The notes under the pieces: generated by a model
Seen by the model: only the letters and a program-made list of their open reading frames with translations
The model's database searches: none
Told to the model about the DNA's origin: nothing
Program-made: the position numbers and the translations under genes
Assembly (NCBI GenBank): GCA_035712285.1
Contig: DASTBA010000101.1
Span: 5,756 to 69,755 of the forward strand
DNA length: 64,000 nucleotides
Source of the DNA: CAMLHP01 sp035712285
GTDB lineage: Bacteria; Gemmatimonadota; Gemmatimonadetes; Gemmatimonadales; GWC2-71-9
Direction: 5' to 3'
Shown here: positions 17,906 to 26,540 of the stretch, piece after piece
Layout: each line of letters opens with the position of its first letter
Position numbering within the stretch: position 1 is the first letter of the stretch

Positions 17906-19201
17906 ATGAGCACGACACGAATCGGCGAACTCGGCGCCCAGGTGGGCCGGCAGGTGACCATCCAGGGATGGGTGGTGACCACCCGCTCCAGCGGCAAGAT
18001 CGCGTTCGTGGTCATTCGCGACGGCTCCGGTGTGGTGCAGGGCATCGTATCCCGCAAGGAAGTGGACGAGGCCACGTGGGAGCGCTTCGGTGCGCTGACC
18101 CATGAGACGTCGGTCTCGCTGACCGGGGAGGTACGGCCCGATGCCCGCTCACCCGGGGGCGTCGAGCTTGGCGTCGCGAGGATCGAGATCATCGGGGCCA
18201 GTCCGGACTTTCCCATCTCTCCCAAGGAGCATGGGACGACTTTCCTCTTCGAACATAGACATCTCTGGCTCCGGAGCCACCGCCAGACCGCCATCATGCG
18301 GGTGCGGCACGAGCTGATCCAGGGCATCCGGGACTTCTTCCATCAGCGGGGCTTCACCCTGGTGGACACCCCGATCCTGACCGGTGCCATCGGCGAGGAA
18401 GCGGGGAATCTCTTCGCCACCGAGTACTTCGACCTGGGCACGGCCTACCTGGCCCAGACCGGCCAGCTGTATGTGGAGGCGGCCGCGGCCGCGCTGGGGC
18501 GGGTGTACTGCTTCGGTCCCACGTTCCGGGCCGAGAAGAGCAAGACCCGCCGGCACCTCACCGAGTTCTGGATGGTCGAGCCGGAGGTGGCGTTCAACGA
18601 CTCCGACGCCAACATGCGCCTGCAGGAAGAGTTCGTGAGTTACCTGGTTGCACGCATCCTGGAGACGCGGTCGGCGGAGCTCGCCGAACTGGAGCGGGAC
18701 ACGGCGCCGCTGGAGCGGGTCAAGGCACCGTTCGACCGCATTTCATACAGCGATGCCATCGTGCGCCTGAATGCGCTCGGGTCGGACATCACGTGGGGAA
18801 GTGACCTGGGCGGCGACGACGAGACGCTGCTGGCGAAGGAGCATGACCGGCCGCTGTTCGTCTTCAACTATCCGCGTGAGGTGAAGGCCTTCTACATGAA
18901 GGAGAACCCGGCCGACCCGCGGACGGTGCTCAACAACGACTGCCTGGCGCCGGAAGGATACGGGGAGATCATCGGCGGCTCCCAGCGCGAGGACGATCAT
19001 GACCGGCTGCTGGCGCGGATCCAGGCGCAGGGGCTCGACCCGGCGGCATACGGCTGGTATCTCGACCTGCGCAAGTACGGCACCTTCGTGCATTCCGGCT
19101 TCGGGCTGGGCGTCGAGCGAACGCTGGCGTGGATCTGCGGCCTTCCCCATATCCGGGAGGCCATCGCCTTCCCGCGGCAGATTCACCGCCTCTATCCCTG
19201 A
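17906..19201 (+). CDS. asnS: Asparaginyl-tRNA synthetase
   Basis: AsnRS is a class IIb aminoacyl-tRNA synthetase that charges tRNA-Asn. The 431 residues comprise an N-terminal OB-fold anticodon-binding domain (about 1-110) and a catalytic domain. Motif 2 is FRAEKSKTRRHLTEFWM, close to the AsnRS form, and motif 3 is GFGLGVERTLAWICGL. The closely related AspRS is the main alternative; T-G-Q-L-Y-x-E-A-x-A and EFWMVEPE favour AsnRS. Its end overlaps the end of the convergent mazG by 10 bases. Confidence 0.92.
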   Translation: MSTTRIGELGAQVGRQVTIQGWVVTTRSSGKIAFVVIRDGSGVVQGIVSRKEVDEATWERFGALTHETSVSLTGEVRPDARSPGGVELGVARIEIIGASPDFPISPKEHGTTFLFEHRHLWLRSHRQTAIMRVRHELIQGIRDFFHQRGFTLVDTPILTGAIGEEAGNLFATEYFDLGTAYLAQTGQLYVEAAAAALGRVYCFGPTFRAEKSKTRRHLTEFWMVEPEVAFNDSDANMRLQEEFVSYLVARILETRSAELAELERDTAPLERVKAPFDRISYSDAIVRLNALGSDITWGSDLGGDDETLLAKEHDRPLFVFNYPREVKAFYMKENPADPRTVLNNDCLAPEGYGEIIGGSQREDDHDRLLARIQAQGLDPAAYGWYLDLRKYGTFVHSGFGLGVERTLAWICGLPHIREAIAFPRQIHRLYP

Positions 19202-19938
19202 GCGGCCTTCACCTCGTCCCACAGCAGGTCCAGCGCCTCGAGTCCCGCTGTCTCCATCGGGATTCCCCGTTCCCGGGCGAGCGCTTCCACGGCCTGAAAG
19301 CGGCGCTGGAACTTCCGGTTGGCGCGGTCCAGCGCGGCGCCGGGCTGGACCCCCGCCTTGCGGGCGAGATTGACCACGGCGAACAGCAGGTCACCTAGCT
19401 CATCGGTGAGCCGGTCGGCGTCACCGCCAGGCAGTTCCTCCTCGAACTCGGCGATCTCCTCCCGTACCTTCGCCAGCGGCCCCTCCGCGTCGGGCCAGTC
19501 GAACCCCACCGAGGCAACCCGTTCCTGCAGGCGAAACGCCATGAGGAGGTCGGGCAGGGTGGCCGGCAGGCCATCCAGGACACCACCTCGCTTTTCACGG
19601 CGCTTGAGCAGTTCCCACGGCTCTCGCGGGCCCAGGTCGAACAGGTGCGGGTGCCGCCGTTCCATCTTGCGCACCACCCGCGTCGCCAATTCATCGGCTG
19701 ACCCGCTGCCTTCCTCCTCCGACAGCACCAGCTGCCAGGCGAGATGCAGCATGAAATCGCCGAGCTCCTCGCGGACGGCCTCGCGGTCGCCGTGGGCGAC
19801 GGCCTGGTCGAGCTCGAGCACCTCCTCGACGAGATAGGGGCGGAGCGTCTCCCGCGTCTGCACCCGGTCCCAGGGGCAGCGCACGCGCAAGTCCTTCACC
19901 AGGTCCATGACCCGCTCAAGGGGCGGTTTGTCTTGCAT
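19192..19938 (-). CDS. mazG: Nucleoside triphosphate pyrophosphohydrolase MazG
   Basis: MazG hydrolyses (d)NTPs to NMPs and pyrophosphate, sanitising the nucleotide pool. The start at 19938 gives 248 residues, near the usual size for the two-domain form. The N-terminal repeat has the family signature CPWD-x-x-Q-T-x-x-x-LRPYL-x-EE, with metal-binding acidic residues continuing in EELGDFMLHL. The second repeat has EIAEFEEEL and DELGDLLFAV. Two in-frame ATGs slightly upstream would overlap the alr start region. It is convergent with asnS and divergent from alr. Confidence 0.92.
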   Translation of the reverse strand: MQDKPPLERVMDLVKDLRVRCPWDRVQTRETLRPYLVEEVLELDQAVAHGDREAVREELGDFMLHLAWQLVLSEEEGSGSADELATRVVRKMERRHPHLFDLGPREPWELLKRREKRGGVLDGLPATLPDLLMAFRLQERVASVGFDWPDAEGPLAKVREEIAEFEEELPGGDADRLTDELGDLLFAVVNLARKAGVQPGAALDRANRKFQRRFQAVEALARERGIPMETAGLEALDLLWDEVKAAQG

Positions 19939-19962
19939 GGGCTCTCCGCTGGCCAATATCAT
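19933..19962 (+). promoter_or_regulatory. Weak candidate promoter for alr and the following gene run
   Basis: TTGCAT (19933-19938) and TATCAT (19957-19962) are 18 bases apart. The -10 matches five of six consensus bases, while the -35 keeps only TTG. Transcription would begin only a few bases before the alr ATG at 19973, implying an almost leaderless message. This is the only plausible site in the short space between mazG and alr. Confidence 0.3.
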
Positions 19963-19972
19963 TCGCGCCGTC

Positions 19973-21055
19973 ATGACTGCTTCGCCGATCTCCGCCGATC
20001 GTTCCCGCGCGTGGGTGGACGTGGATCTCGGTGCCGTGGTGCGCAATGCCCGGCGCATCGAGGCCCGGGCCGGGTCCCGCCTGTTGCCGATGCTCAAAGC
20101 TAACGGCTACGGTCTCGGCGCCGTGCCGGTGGCCCGGCGGCTCGAGGCGCTGGACCCCTGGGGCTACGGCGTGGCCACGGTCGAGGAGGGGCGCGAACTC
20201 CGCGACGCCGGCATCACGCGGCGCATCCTCGTGTGCACGCCGCTCCTGGCGCGCTGGATTCCGGCGCTGCTGGAGGCCCGGCTCACGCCGATCGTGGATG
20301 ATCGGGCGGCGCTGGAAGCCTGGCTTGCCGCCGCCGGTGGTGCGGCGTTCCATGTGGGCGTGGACACCGGCATGGCCCGGGGCGGCTTCCAGGACACAAG
20401 CCCGGACGTGCTGGCCGAGCTCCGCGGCCGCCTGGCCGCGGCTGCAGGCTACGAGGGGATCTGCACCCATTTTCACTCGGCTGACGAGTCCCTGGACTCC
20501 GCTGACCGCCAATGGCGGCGGTTCGAGGAGATGATACGGGTGCTGGGGCGCCCGTCTCTGGTGCATGCGGCGAACAGTGCGGCGGCCCTTCGGGGGCCGC
20601 GATTCGCGGGCGACATGGTCCGGCCCGGCATATTTCTCTATGGTGGCCGGGCAGGCGGCGAGGAGCCCGAGCCGGTCGCGCAGTTCCGGGCCCGGGTCGT
20701 GGCCGTCGAATCCCTCGCGGCAGGGAAGACGGTGAGCTATGGTGCCAGCTGGCGGGCGCCGGCCCCGGTGCGGATTGCCACCATTGCGGCCGGGTATGCC
20801 GACGGCCTGCCGCGCTCACTCGCTCCGGCCGGCTGTGTCGAGCTCGACGGGCAGCGCGCCCCGATCCGGGGCCGGATCACCATGGACATGATCATGGCCG
20901 AAGTACCGGGAGATGTCCGGACCGATGATGTCGCCACCTTGTGGGGTGGCATCGTGACGCTGGATGAGCAGGCTCGGCTCGCCGGCACCATCTCGTACGA
21001 ACTGCTGACCGCTCTCGGGCCCAGGGTCGGGCGGCGATATGGAGGATCGGCATGA
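19973..21055 (+). CDS. alr: Alanine racemase
   Basis: Alr is a PLP enzyme that interconverts L- and D-alanine for peptidoglycan. From the ATG at 19973 the product has 360 residues. The PLP lysine is Lys42 in LKANGYG, and the C-terminal catalytic tyrosine lies in KTVSYGASW. Family members usually read K-A-D/N-A-Y-G-H-G; here the last part is YGLG, so the common histidine is replaced by leucine. An in-frame start 66 bases upstream would overlap mazG and is less likely. It overlaps deoB by 4 bases. Confidence 0.93.
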   Translation: MTASPISADRSRAWVDVDLGAVVRNARRIEARAGSRLLPMLKANGYGLGAVPVARRLEALDPWGYGVATVEEGRELRDAGITRRILVCTPLLARWIPALLEARLTPIVDDRAALEAWLAAAGGAAFHVGVDTGMARGGFQDTSPDVLAELRGRLAAAAGYEGICTHFHSADESLDSADRQWRRFEEMIRVLGRPSLVHAANSAAALRGPRFAGDMVRPGIFLYGGRAGGEEPEPVAQFRARVVAVESLAAGKTVSYGASWRAPAPVRIATIAAGYADGLPRSLAPAGCVELDGQRAPIRGRITMDMIMAEVPGDVRTDDVATLWGGIVTLDEQARLAGTISYELLTALGPRVGRRYGGSA

Positions 21056-22215
21056 CGCGACGGGCGGCCATCATCGTGCTGGACGGACTGGGCATCGGCC
21101 CCGCGCCCGACACCGCGGCGTACGGCGATCAGGGCAGCGATACCCTGGGCAACGTGCTGCGCGATGCGCGGCTGGACCTGCCGCACCTCACCGCACTGGG
21201 CCTCGGCCGGTGCGCGCCACTCAACAACATTCCCCCGGTGCCGGCGCCCACGGCGGCGTGGGGCACGGCCGAGCCTGCCAGCTCGGGCAAGGACAGCACC
21301 ACCGGACACTGGGAAATCTGTGGGGTGATCCTGGAACGGCCGTTCCCGACGTACCCCAAGGGATTTCCGCGCGCAGTCATCGAGGAATTCTCCCGGCGTA
21401 CCGGACGCGGTGTCCTGGGCAACAAGGCGGCATCGGGCACCACCATCCTGGCCGAACTCGGCGCCGAGCATGTGCGAAGCGGCAGCTGGATCGTGTACAC
21501 GTCGGCGGACAGCGTGTTTCAGGTCGCCGCGCACGAGGAGGTGGTGCCGCTGGATGAACTGTATGCCGCCTGCCGGAGCGCCCGGGAGATGCTGCGCGGG
21601 GAGCATGGTGTGTCGCGGGTGATCGCGCGGCCGTTCACCGGCGGGGAAGGGGCGTGGACGCGTACGGCGGGCCGGCGGGACTTCAGCCTCGAGCCGGCTG
21701 GCGATACCCTGCTGGACCGGCTGGCCTCCCGCGGCATTCCGCGCCTGGGCGTGGGCAAGGTGGACGATCTCTTCGCCGGGAGGAACATCGTCTCGACCCA
21801 CACGCCGACCAACGAAGCGGCGTATGCGCTGATCGAATCCGGGCTGGAGACGATGGACGCGGGGCTGCTGTTCGCGAACGTGATCGAGTTCGACCAGTCG
21901 TGGGGACACCGGAATGATGTAGAGGGGTTCCGCCGCGGACTGCTGGAGCTGGACGCCGCGATGCCCCGTCTCCTCAAGCACCTCCGGGACGAGGACCTCG
22001 TTATCTTTACCGCCGATCACGGCAACGACCCCACGACGGCATCCACGGATCACTCCCGCGAGGCCGTACCGCTGCTCGCCACCGGCCCGCGGGTGCGGCC
22101 GGTGGGGCTGGGGCGGCGGCCGACCTTCGCCGACATCGGGCAGACGGTGGCCGAGTTCCTCGGCGCCGGCCCGATTGCGGCGGGCACATCCTTCTTGAAC
22201 GAGGTCTGGACGTGA
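21052..22215 (+). CDS. deoB: Phosphopentomutase
   Basis: DeoB is a manganese-dependent alkaline-phosphatase-superfamily enzyme that interconverts ribose 1- and 5-phosphate (and the deoxy forms) in nucleoside salvage. The 387-residue length fits. Metal-site motifs are VLDGLGIG near the N-terminus and ADHGNDPTT near 320; SGKDSTTGHWE carries the catalytic threonine region. It overlaps alr by 4 bases (ATGA) and is coupled to cdd, another nucleoside salvage gene, through a GTGA overlap. Confidence 0.96.
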   Translation: MTRRAAIIVLDGLGIGPAPDTAAYGDQGSDTLGNVLRDARLDLPHLTALGLGRCAPLNNIPPVPAPTAAWGTAEPASSGKDSTTGHWEICGVILERPFPTYPKGFPRAVIEEFSRRTGRGVLGNKAASGTTILAELGAEHVRSGSWIVYTSADSVFQVAAHEEVVPLDELYAACRSAREMLRGEHGVSRVIARPFTGGEGAWTRTAGRRDFSLEPAGDTLLDRLASRGIPRLGVGKVDDLFAGRNIVSTHTPTNEAAYALIESGLETMDAGLLFANVIEFDQSWGHRNDVEGFRRGLLELDAAMPRLLKHLRDEDLVIFTADHGNDPTTASTDHSREAVPLLATGPRVRPVGLGRRPTFADIGQTVAEFLGAGPIAAGTSFLNEVWT

Positions 22216-22598
22216 CGGACACGCTGGAGGCGGCAGCGCGGCAGGCACAGAAGCGTGCGTACGCTCCGTACTCGCACTTTCACGTCGGGGCGGCCCTGGA
22301 GGCAGAGGACGGGAGCCAGTTCGCCGGCTGCAACGTCGAGAATGCCTCGTACGGGCTCACGATCTGCGCCGAGCGCGGGGCCATTGCGGCAGCGGTTGCG
22401 CACGGTGCCCGGAAGTTCCGGCGGGCGGTCGTGGTGAGCGACGTGGACCCACCCGCGGCGCCTTGCGGTGCCTGCCGTCAGGTGCTGGCCGAATTCGGGC
22501 TGGACCTGGTGGTGGAGGGAGTGGGCCGTACGACCCGTCAGCAATGGACGATGCGCCAGTTGCTCCCGGCGGCATTCGGCCCGGAGTCACTCGCATGA
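22212..22598 (+). CDS. cdd: Cytidine deaminase
   Basis: Cdd deaminates cytidine and deoxycytidine to the uridine forms. At 128 residues it is the short tetrameric type. The zinc site is intact: Cys52-Ala-Glu54 (CAERGA) and Cys85-x-x-Cys88 (PCGACRQ). Substrate-binding GCNVENASYGLT is also present. The GTG start overlaps the deoB stop, making a salvage pair. The next gene starts inside its stop codon (ATGA). Confidence 0.96.
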   Translation: MTDTLEAAARQAQKRAYAPYSHFHVGAALEAEDGSQFAGCNVENASYGLTICAERGAIAAAVAHGARKFRRAVVVSDVDPPAAPCGACRQVLAEFGLDLVVEGVGRTTRQQWTMRQLLPAAFGPESLA

Positions 22599-23794
22599 GG
22601 ATCTGGCTTGCCGCCGGGGCATTGCTCGCCGTCGTGGCCTGCAGCGAGAAGCTGACGACACCGGGTGACTGCCCGGGCAACTGCCCGGCCGATCACCTGA
22701 TCGTGCGGGACACCGTCATTGCCGCGGAGCTCGACAGCACCTATACCGGTTTTGTCTCGGCCCCGGAGGGCATCCGGCTCCTTCTTTCCGACGGATTCAA
22801 TGGCGGGACGTCCATCGGCGTGGCGCGCTTTGCGCAGGTGGCGGATTCCATCTTGTATCTGGATACGCTGCGGGCCGCGACCCTGGACTCGGCAGCGCTC
22901 ACGCTGCAAGTCACGGCCCGGGACCCAGCGGCAGCAGGCCTTGCCATCGAGATCTACCGGCTGCCGTCCACCCTGACCCTCGATTCGACGGCCGGCTATG
23001 CGGATGCCGCGCCGTTTCTCACCAGTGACCGGCTGATCGGGACGTTTGCCGTGCCGGATTCGCTCAGGAATGGCACCGTCCGCGTGCTCTTCACCGGGGC
23101 GGACCTGGCCAAGCTGGCGTTCGCGCCCGGGGACAGCAACACGCTGAAGGTCGCCTACCGGCTGGTGGCCCCGGTGCCGACCGGGGTGTCGGTGGGCGCC
23201 TCGGCGAGCGGCATCACGGCGCCCGGATTCTTCAATTACCTTCGCCTGGCCCTGCCTGACACCACGATCTTCAACAGCCTGCCCCGCATCGTGCTCTTCA
23301 ACTCGACGCTGTCCGATGCGCCGGCGGGGCCACCACCGCCAGACCTGCTGACCGCCGGGGGGGCGCCATCGTCGCGCGCCATCATCCGCTTCACGCTGCC
23401 ACCGCAGATCAGGGACACCGCGCAGATCATCCGGGCCACCTTGATGCTGGTGCCGGCGGAGCCGTTGCTGGCCTTGCCGGGGGACTCGGCGCAGCTCGAC
23501 GTCGAGGGCGTGTTCACCGATCTGGGTCCCAAGTCGCCCCGTATCGAGAGCTCCCCCGCGCTGATCGCGACCCACGTCATCGAGGCGGGCACGACCGACA
23601 CCGTGGGGTTCGACGTCACCGCCGTGGCGCGCCTCTGGGGGGGGACGTCGGCCGCGCCATCGGTCCTGACGCTGGCACTGAGCCCCGAGGCGTCCACCTT
23701 CGGGTTCGCCCGCTTCGGATCCAGCCGGTCGGCCGGCGCGAAGCCTGCGCTCCGGATCACCTACGCCCTGCCATATCCCTTCGAGGTCCAGTAA
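22595..23794 (+). CDS. Secreted lipoprotein with C-terminal beta-sandwich, unknown function
   Basis: This 399-residue lipoprotein has lipobox LAVVAC with Cys16 and a nearby CPGNCPA cysteine pair. The body is rich in Thr, Asp and Leu, typical of extracytoplasmic beta proteins. The last 170 residues (S-R-A-I-I-R-F-T-L-P through to P-A-L-R-I-T-Y) resemble the DNRLRE-type beta-sandwich seen in many secreted proteins; that is a resemblance only. The start at 22595 overlaps the cdd stop; an upstream in-frame GTG would lose the signal. The next gene, a beta-barrel protein, begins with no gap, so the two may act together at the outer membrane. Confidence 0.75.
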   Translation: MRIWLAAGALLAVVACSEKLTTPGDCPGNCPADHLIVRDTVIAAELDSTYTGFVSAPEGIRLLLSDGFNGGTSIGVARFAQVADSILYLDTLRAATLDSAALTLQVTARDPAAAGLAIEIYRLPSTLTLDSTAGYADAAPFLTSDRLIGTFAVPDSLRNGTVRVLFTGADLAKLAFAPGDSNTLKVAYRLVAPVPTGVSVGASASGITAPGFFNYLRLALPDTTIFNSLPRIVLFNSTLSDAPAGPPPPDLLTAGGAPSSRAIIRFTLPPQIRDTAQIIRATLMLVPAEPLLALPGDSAQLDVEGVFTDLGPKSPRIESSPALIATHVIEAGTTDTVGFDVTAVARLWGGTSAAPSVLTLALSPEASTFGFARFGSSRSAGAKPALRITYALPYPFEVQ

Positions 23795-24946
23795 GTGCGC
23801 CGCCTCCTGTGGCTTCCGCTGCTCGTGCTGCCGGCGGCCCTGCCGGCCCAGTCGTCGCAGTTCGGCGTGAACGGCCTTGGCCTGATCACGCGCCAGCTGT
23901 CGGTGCGGGCCATCGGCACCGGTGGCGGCTTTGCCCTGTTCGATCCGGTGACGCCGATCAACCCGGCAGCCGTGAGCGAGTACGGCCGATTCAGTACCTC
24001 GTTCACCTCCTTGCAGAACTATCGTTCCTCCACCGGGCCCACGGAATCCGCCTCGGGCCGCGACACGCGCTTCCCGCTAGTGACCGTGGGCGGCACCATC
24101 CCCAGGTCCACCGTGGCGCTGGGCCTCTCGTTCGCGACCTACAGCGACCGGGACTTTTCCCTCTTTGCGCAGGACACCGTTGATTTGCGGGGGGTGCCGG
24201 TGGCGGTGCGTGACACGCTGACTTCGGCCGGCGGGATCAGCGACATCGGCCTGGCCGCGGCATGGCGGCATTCTGGCTGGGCCATCGGGGGCGGCCTCCA
24301 CATCATCACCGGCAGTTCGCGGCTCTCGCTGCGTCGCACCTTTGGCGACACCCTGTACCAGCCGGTGTCCCAGCGAGCCGAGGTTTCCTATGCCGGCGCC
24401 GGGTTCTCTGCCGGCATCATGCGCCTCCTGGGCCGCCACGCGGCCGCGGCCGCCTATGTCCGCATGGACGGGCATGCGAGCATAGACCGGGACAGCGTGT
24501 CGGTCGGTCGCGTCAACCTCCCGGTCTCGTTCGGCGGCTCGCTCCGCTGGCGGCCCTCAGCTCGCCTCGATCTGGCCAGCACGGTGAGCACCACCCGATG
24601 GGGTTCCGCCGACGCGGATGTGCGCGCCCTGGGCGGTACCGGTGCGCGGAACATCGTGGATGCCTCGTTCGGCGGCGAATGGCTCCGCTCCGCCCGCGAG
24701 CCGGAGAACCGGCCGCTCCGGTTCGGGGCGCACTTCCGCACCCTGGCCTTTCCGGTGACTTCCGGCGTGCAGCCCAGGGAGATCGGCCTGTCGCTCGGAT
24801 CGGGCGCCGTGCTGGCGCGCGAACGGGCCACCACCACCCCGACCGCGCTGCTGGACGTGTCGCTCGAGCACGCGTGGCGCAGCGCCACCGGCGGGTATCG
24901 CGAGTCCGCCTGGCTTCTGGCATTCGGGGTGACCGTCCGGCCATGA
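23795..24946 (+). CDS. Outer-membrane beta-barrel protein (OmpP1/FadL- or PorV-like)
   Basis: This 383-residue product has a signal peptide (LLWLPLLVLPAALPAQ) and a mature N-terminus (SVRAIGTGGGF through INPAAVSEYG). That resembles the G-x-G-G-A-F to N-P-A-x-x pattern of PorV/FadL-type barrels. Alternating beta strands run through to a C-terminal strand ending GVTVRP. The start is a GTG directly after the upstream stop. Transport or assembly substrate is unknown. Close linkage with the preceding lipoprotein suggests a lipoprotein-barrel pair, which is inference. Confidence 0.7.
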   Translation: MRRLLWLPLLVLPAALPAQSSQFGVNGLGLITRQLSVRAIGTGGGFALFDPVTPINPAAVSEYGRFSTSFTSLQNYRSSTGPTESASGRDTRFPLVTVGGTIPRSTVALGLSFATYSDRDFSLFAQDTVDLRGVPVAVRDTLTSAGGISDIGLAAAWRHSGWAIGGGLHIITGSSRLSLRRTFGDTLYQPVSQRAEVSYAGAGFSAGIMRLLGRHAAAAAYVRMDGHASIDRDSVSVGRVNLPVSFGGSLRWRPSARLDLASTVSTTRWGSADADVRALGGTGARNIVDASFGGEWLRSAREPENRPLRFGAHFRTLAFPVTSGVQPREIGLSLGSGAVLARERATTTPTALLDVSLEHAWRSATGGYRESAWLLAFGVTVRP

Positions 24947-26259
24947 CCCGGCGCGTCTATATCGAGACCTACGGCTGCCAGATGAATGCGGCCGACACCG
25001 AGCTCATGTTCGGGGTTCTCGGGCGTGCCGGCTACGAGCGGAGCGATACGCCCGACGATGCCGACGTGATGCTGGTCAACACCTGCGCGGTGCGGGACAA
25101 CGCCGAGCAGCGGGTGCTGGGCCGGGTGGGAGAACTGCAGCGCCACAAGCGGCCGGGCGACGTGCTCGGCGTGGTGGGTTGCATGGCGCAGCGCCTGGGT
25201 CCCGCGCTGCTCGAGCGGGCCCCCAAGGTGGATCTCGTGGCGGGACCGGATGTCTACCGCAGCCTGCCGGACCTTCTGAGTGAAAGTCTCGCCGGCGGCC
25301 GCCGTGCCGAGACCGGGTTCCGTTCCTGGGAGCACTACGAGGACGTGCCGGCCGTTCGCGAGCCGGGACCGGTCCAGTTCGTGACGGTCCAGCGGGGCTG
25401 CGATTTCCGGTGCACGTTCTGCATTGTTCCGTACACGCGCGGGCCGGAGCGCAGCCGCAAATTGGCGGATGTGGTGCGGGAGGTGCGCGACCTGGCCGGG
25501 CAGGGCACGAGCGAGGTGACCCTGCTCGGCCAGACGGTCAACAGCTACCACGATGGCGAGGCGGACTTCGCCGACCTGCTGAGGGCGGTGGGGGCGGTGG
25601 ACGGGATCCGGCGGCTCCGGTTCACCAGTCCGTACCCGACCGAGTTCACCGACCGTGTGATCGAGGCCATGGCCATGACGCCGGCGGTGTGCGAGCATGT
25701 GCACCTGCCCTGCCAGAGCGGATCCAACGCCGTGCTCCGGCGCATGCTGCGGCGCTACACCCGCGAGCAGTATCTCGAGGTGGTGGGCCGGCTCCGGGCC
25801 GCCATTCCCGGCATCACGTTCTCGACCGATATCATCGTCGGCTTCCCCGGGGAGACCGCGGCCCAGTTCGCCGAGACGCTGTCGCTGGTGGCGGAGGCGG
25901 GCTTTGACGACGCCTACACCTTCAAGTACTCGCCGAGGGACGGCACGCCGGCCACGCGCATGCGGGAGGCGGTGGACGATGCCGAGGCGTCGGAGCGGCT
26001 CGCCCGGCTCATCGGCGTGGTGCGGGAGCAGGCGCGGGCGCGCAACCTGGCCCGCATCGGGACGGAGCATGAAGTGCTGGTGGAGCGCCCGGCGCGGCGG
26101 GGTGGGCAGATGCTGGGACGCACGCGCACCAATCTCATGGTGCTGCTGTCCCTCGGGCCCGGGGATGCCGGGCGATACCTGCCCGTGCGCCTCACGGGGT
26201 GCACCGGTTCGACATTTACGGGGACCATCCGGAGCGAGAGGGGGCTTGCGGTCCTGTGA
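24943..26259 (+). CDS. miaB: tRNA-2-methylthio-N6-dimethylallyladenosine synthase MiaB
   Basis: MiaB is a radical-SAM methylthiotransferase that modifies i6A37 in tRNAs reading UNN codons. It has 438 residues. The UPF0004 domain cysteines are Cys12, Cys48 and Cys80, and the radical-SAM cluster is Cys153-x3-Cys157-x2-Cys160. A TRAM domain occupies the last 60 residues. The ATG at 24943 overlaps the preceding barrel gene's stop. Paralogous MtaB and RimO are alternatives; the N-terminal ETYGCQMN favours MiaB. The comFB-like gene follows with a 4-base overlap. Confidence 0.95.
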   Translation: MTRRVYIETYGCQMNAADTELMFGVLGRAGYERSDTPDDADVMLVNTCAVRDNAEQRVLGRVGELQRHKRPGDVLGVVGCMAQRLGPALLERAPKVDLVAGPDVYRSLPDLLSESLAGGRRAETGFRSWEHYEDVPAVREPGPVQFVTVQRGCDFRCTFCIVPYTRGPERSRKLADVVREVRDLAGQGTSEVTLLGQTVNSYHDGEADFADLLRAVGAVDGIRRLRFTSPYPTEFTDRVIEAMAMTPAVCEHVHLPCQSGSNAVLRRMLRRYTREQYLEVVGRLRAAIPGITFSTDIIVGFPGETAAQFAETLSLVAEAGFDDAYTFKYSPRDGTPATRMREAVDDAEASERLARLIGVVREQARARNLARIGTEHEVLVERPARRGGQMLGRTRTNLMVLLSLGPGDAGRYLPVRLTGCTGSTFTGTIRSERGLAVL

Positions 26260-26540
26260 TCAAGAACATGGCGGAGGAACATGTCGAGGCCGCCTACGAC
26301 GGCCTGCTGCCCCACTTCCCGGATTTCTGCGGCTGCGAAACCTGTCGTGGTGATGTGCTGATCTATGCCCTCAACCGCGTCCCGCCGCGCTACGTCAACA
26401 CGCGGGAGGGAAGCGTGATGACTGCGATCGCCCTGGAGAAGGATCAGGCACGGGCCCAGATCGAGGTGATCGTGATGCAGGGATTCAAGAAGGTGGCTTC
26501 CGCGCCCCGCTGCGGGCGTGCACCGGCCCGGCCGGGGTGA
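26256..26540 (+). CDS. ComFB-like late competence protein
   Basis: This 94-residue protein resembles ComFB. After V-I-K-N-M-A-E-E comes a short helical region, then the family's metal-type cysteines (FCGCETCRGDV, about residues 30-40) and ALN-x-V-P-P-R-Y-V. The GTG at 26256 overlaps the miaB stop, and an ATG four codons later is also possible. ComFB of Bacillus is a small zinc protein, and relatives in cyanobacteria have been reported as cyclic dinucleotide receptors; I recall that report with moderate certainty. Placement directly before comEC supports a DNA-uptake link. Confidence 0.82.
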   Translation: MIKNMAEEHVEAAYDGLLPHFPDFCGCETCRGDVLIYALNRVPPRYVNTREGSVMTAIALEKDQARAQIEVIVMQGFKKVASAPRCGRAPARPG

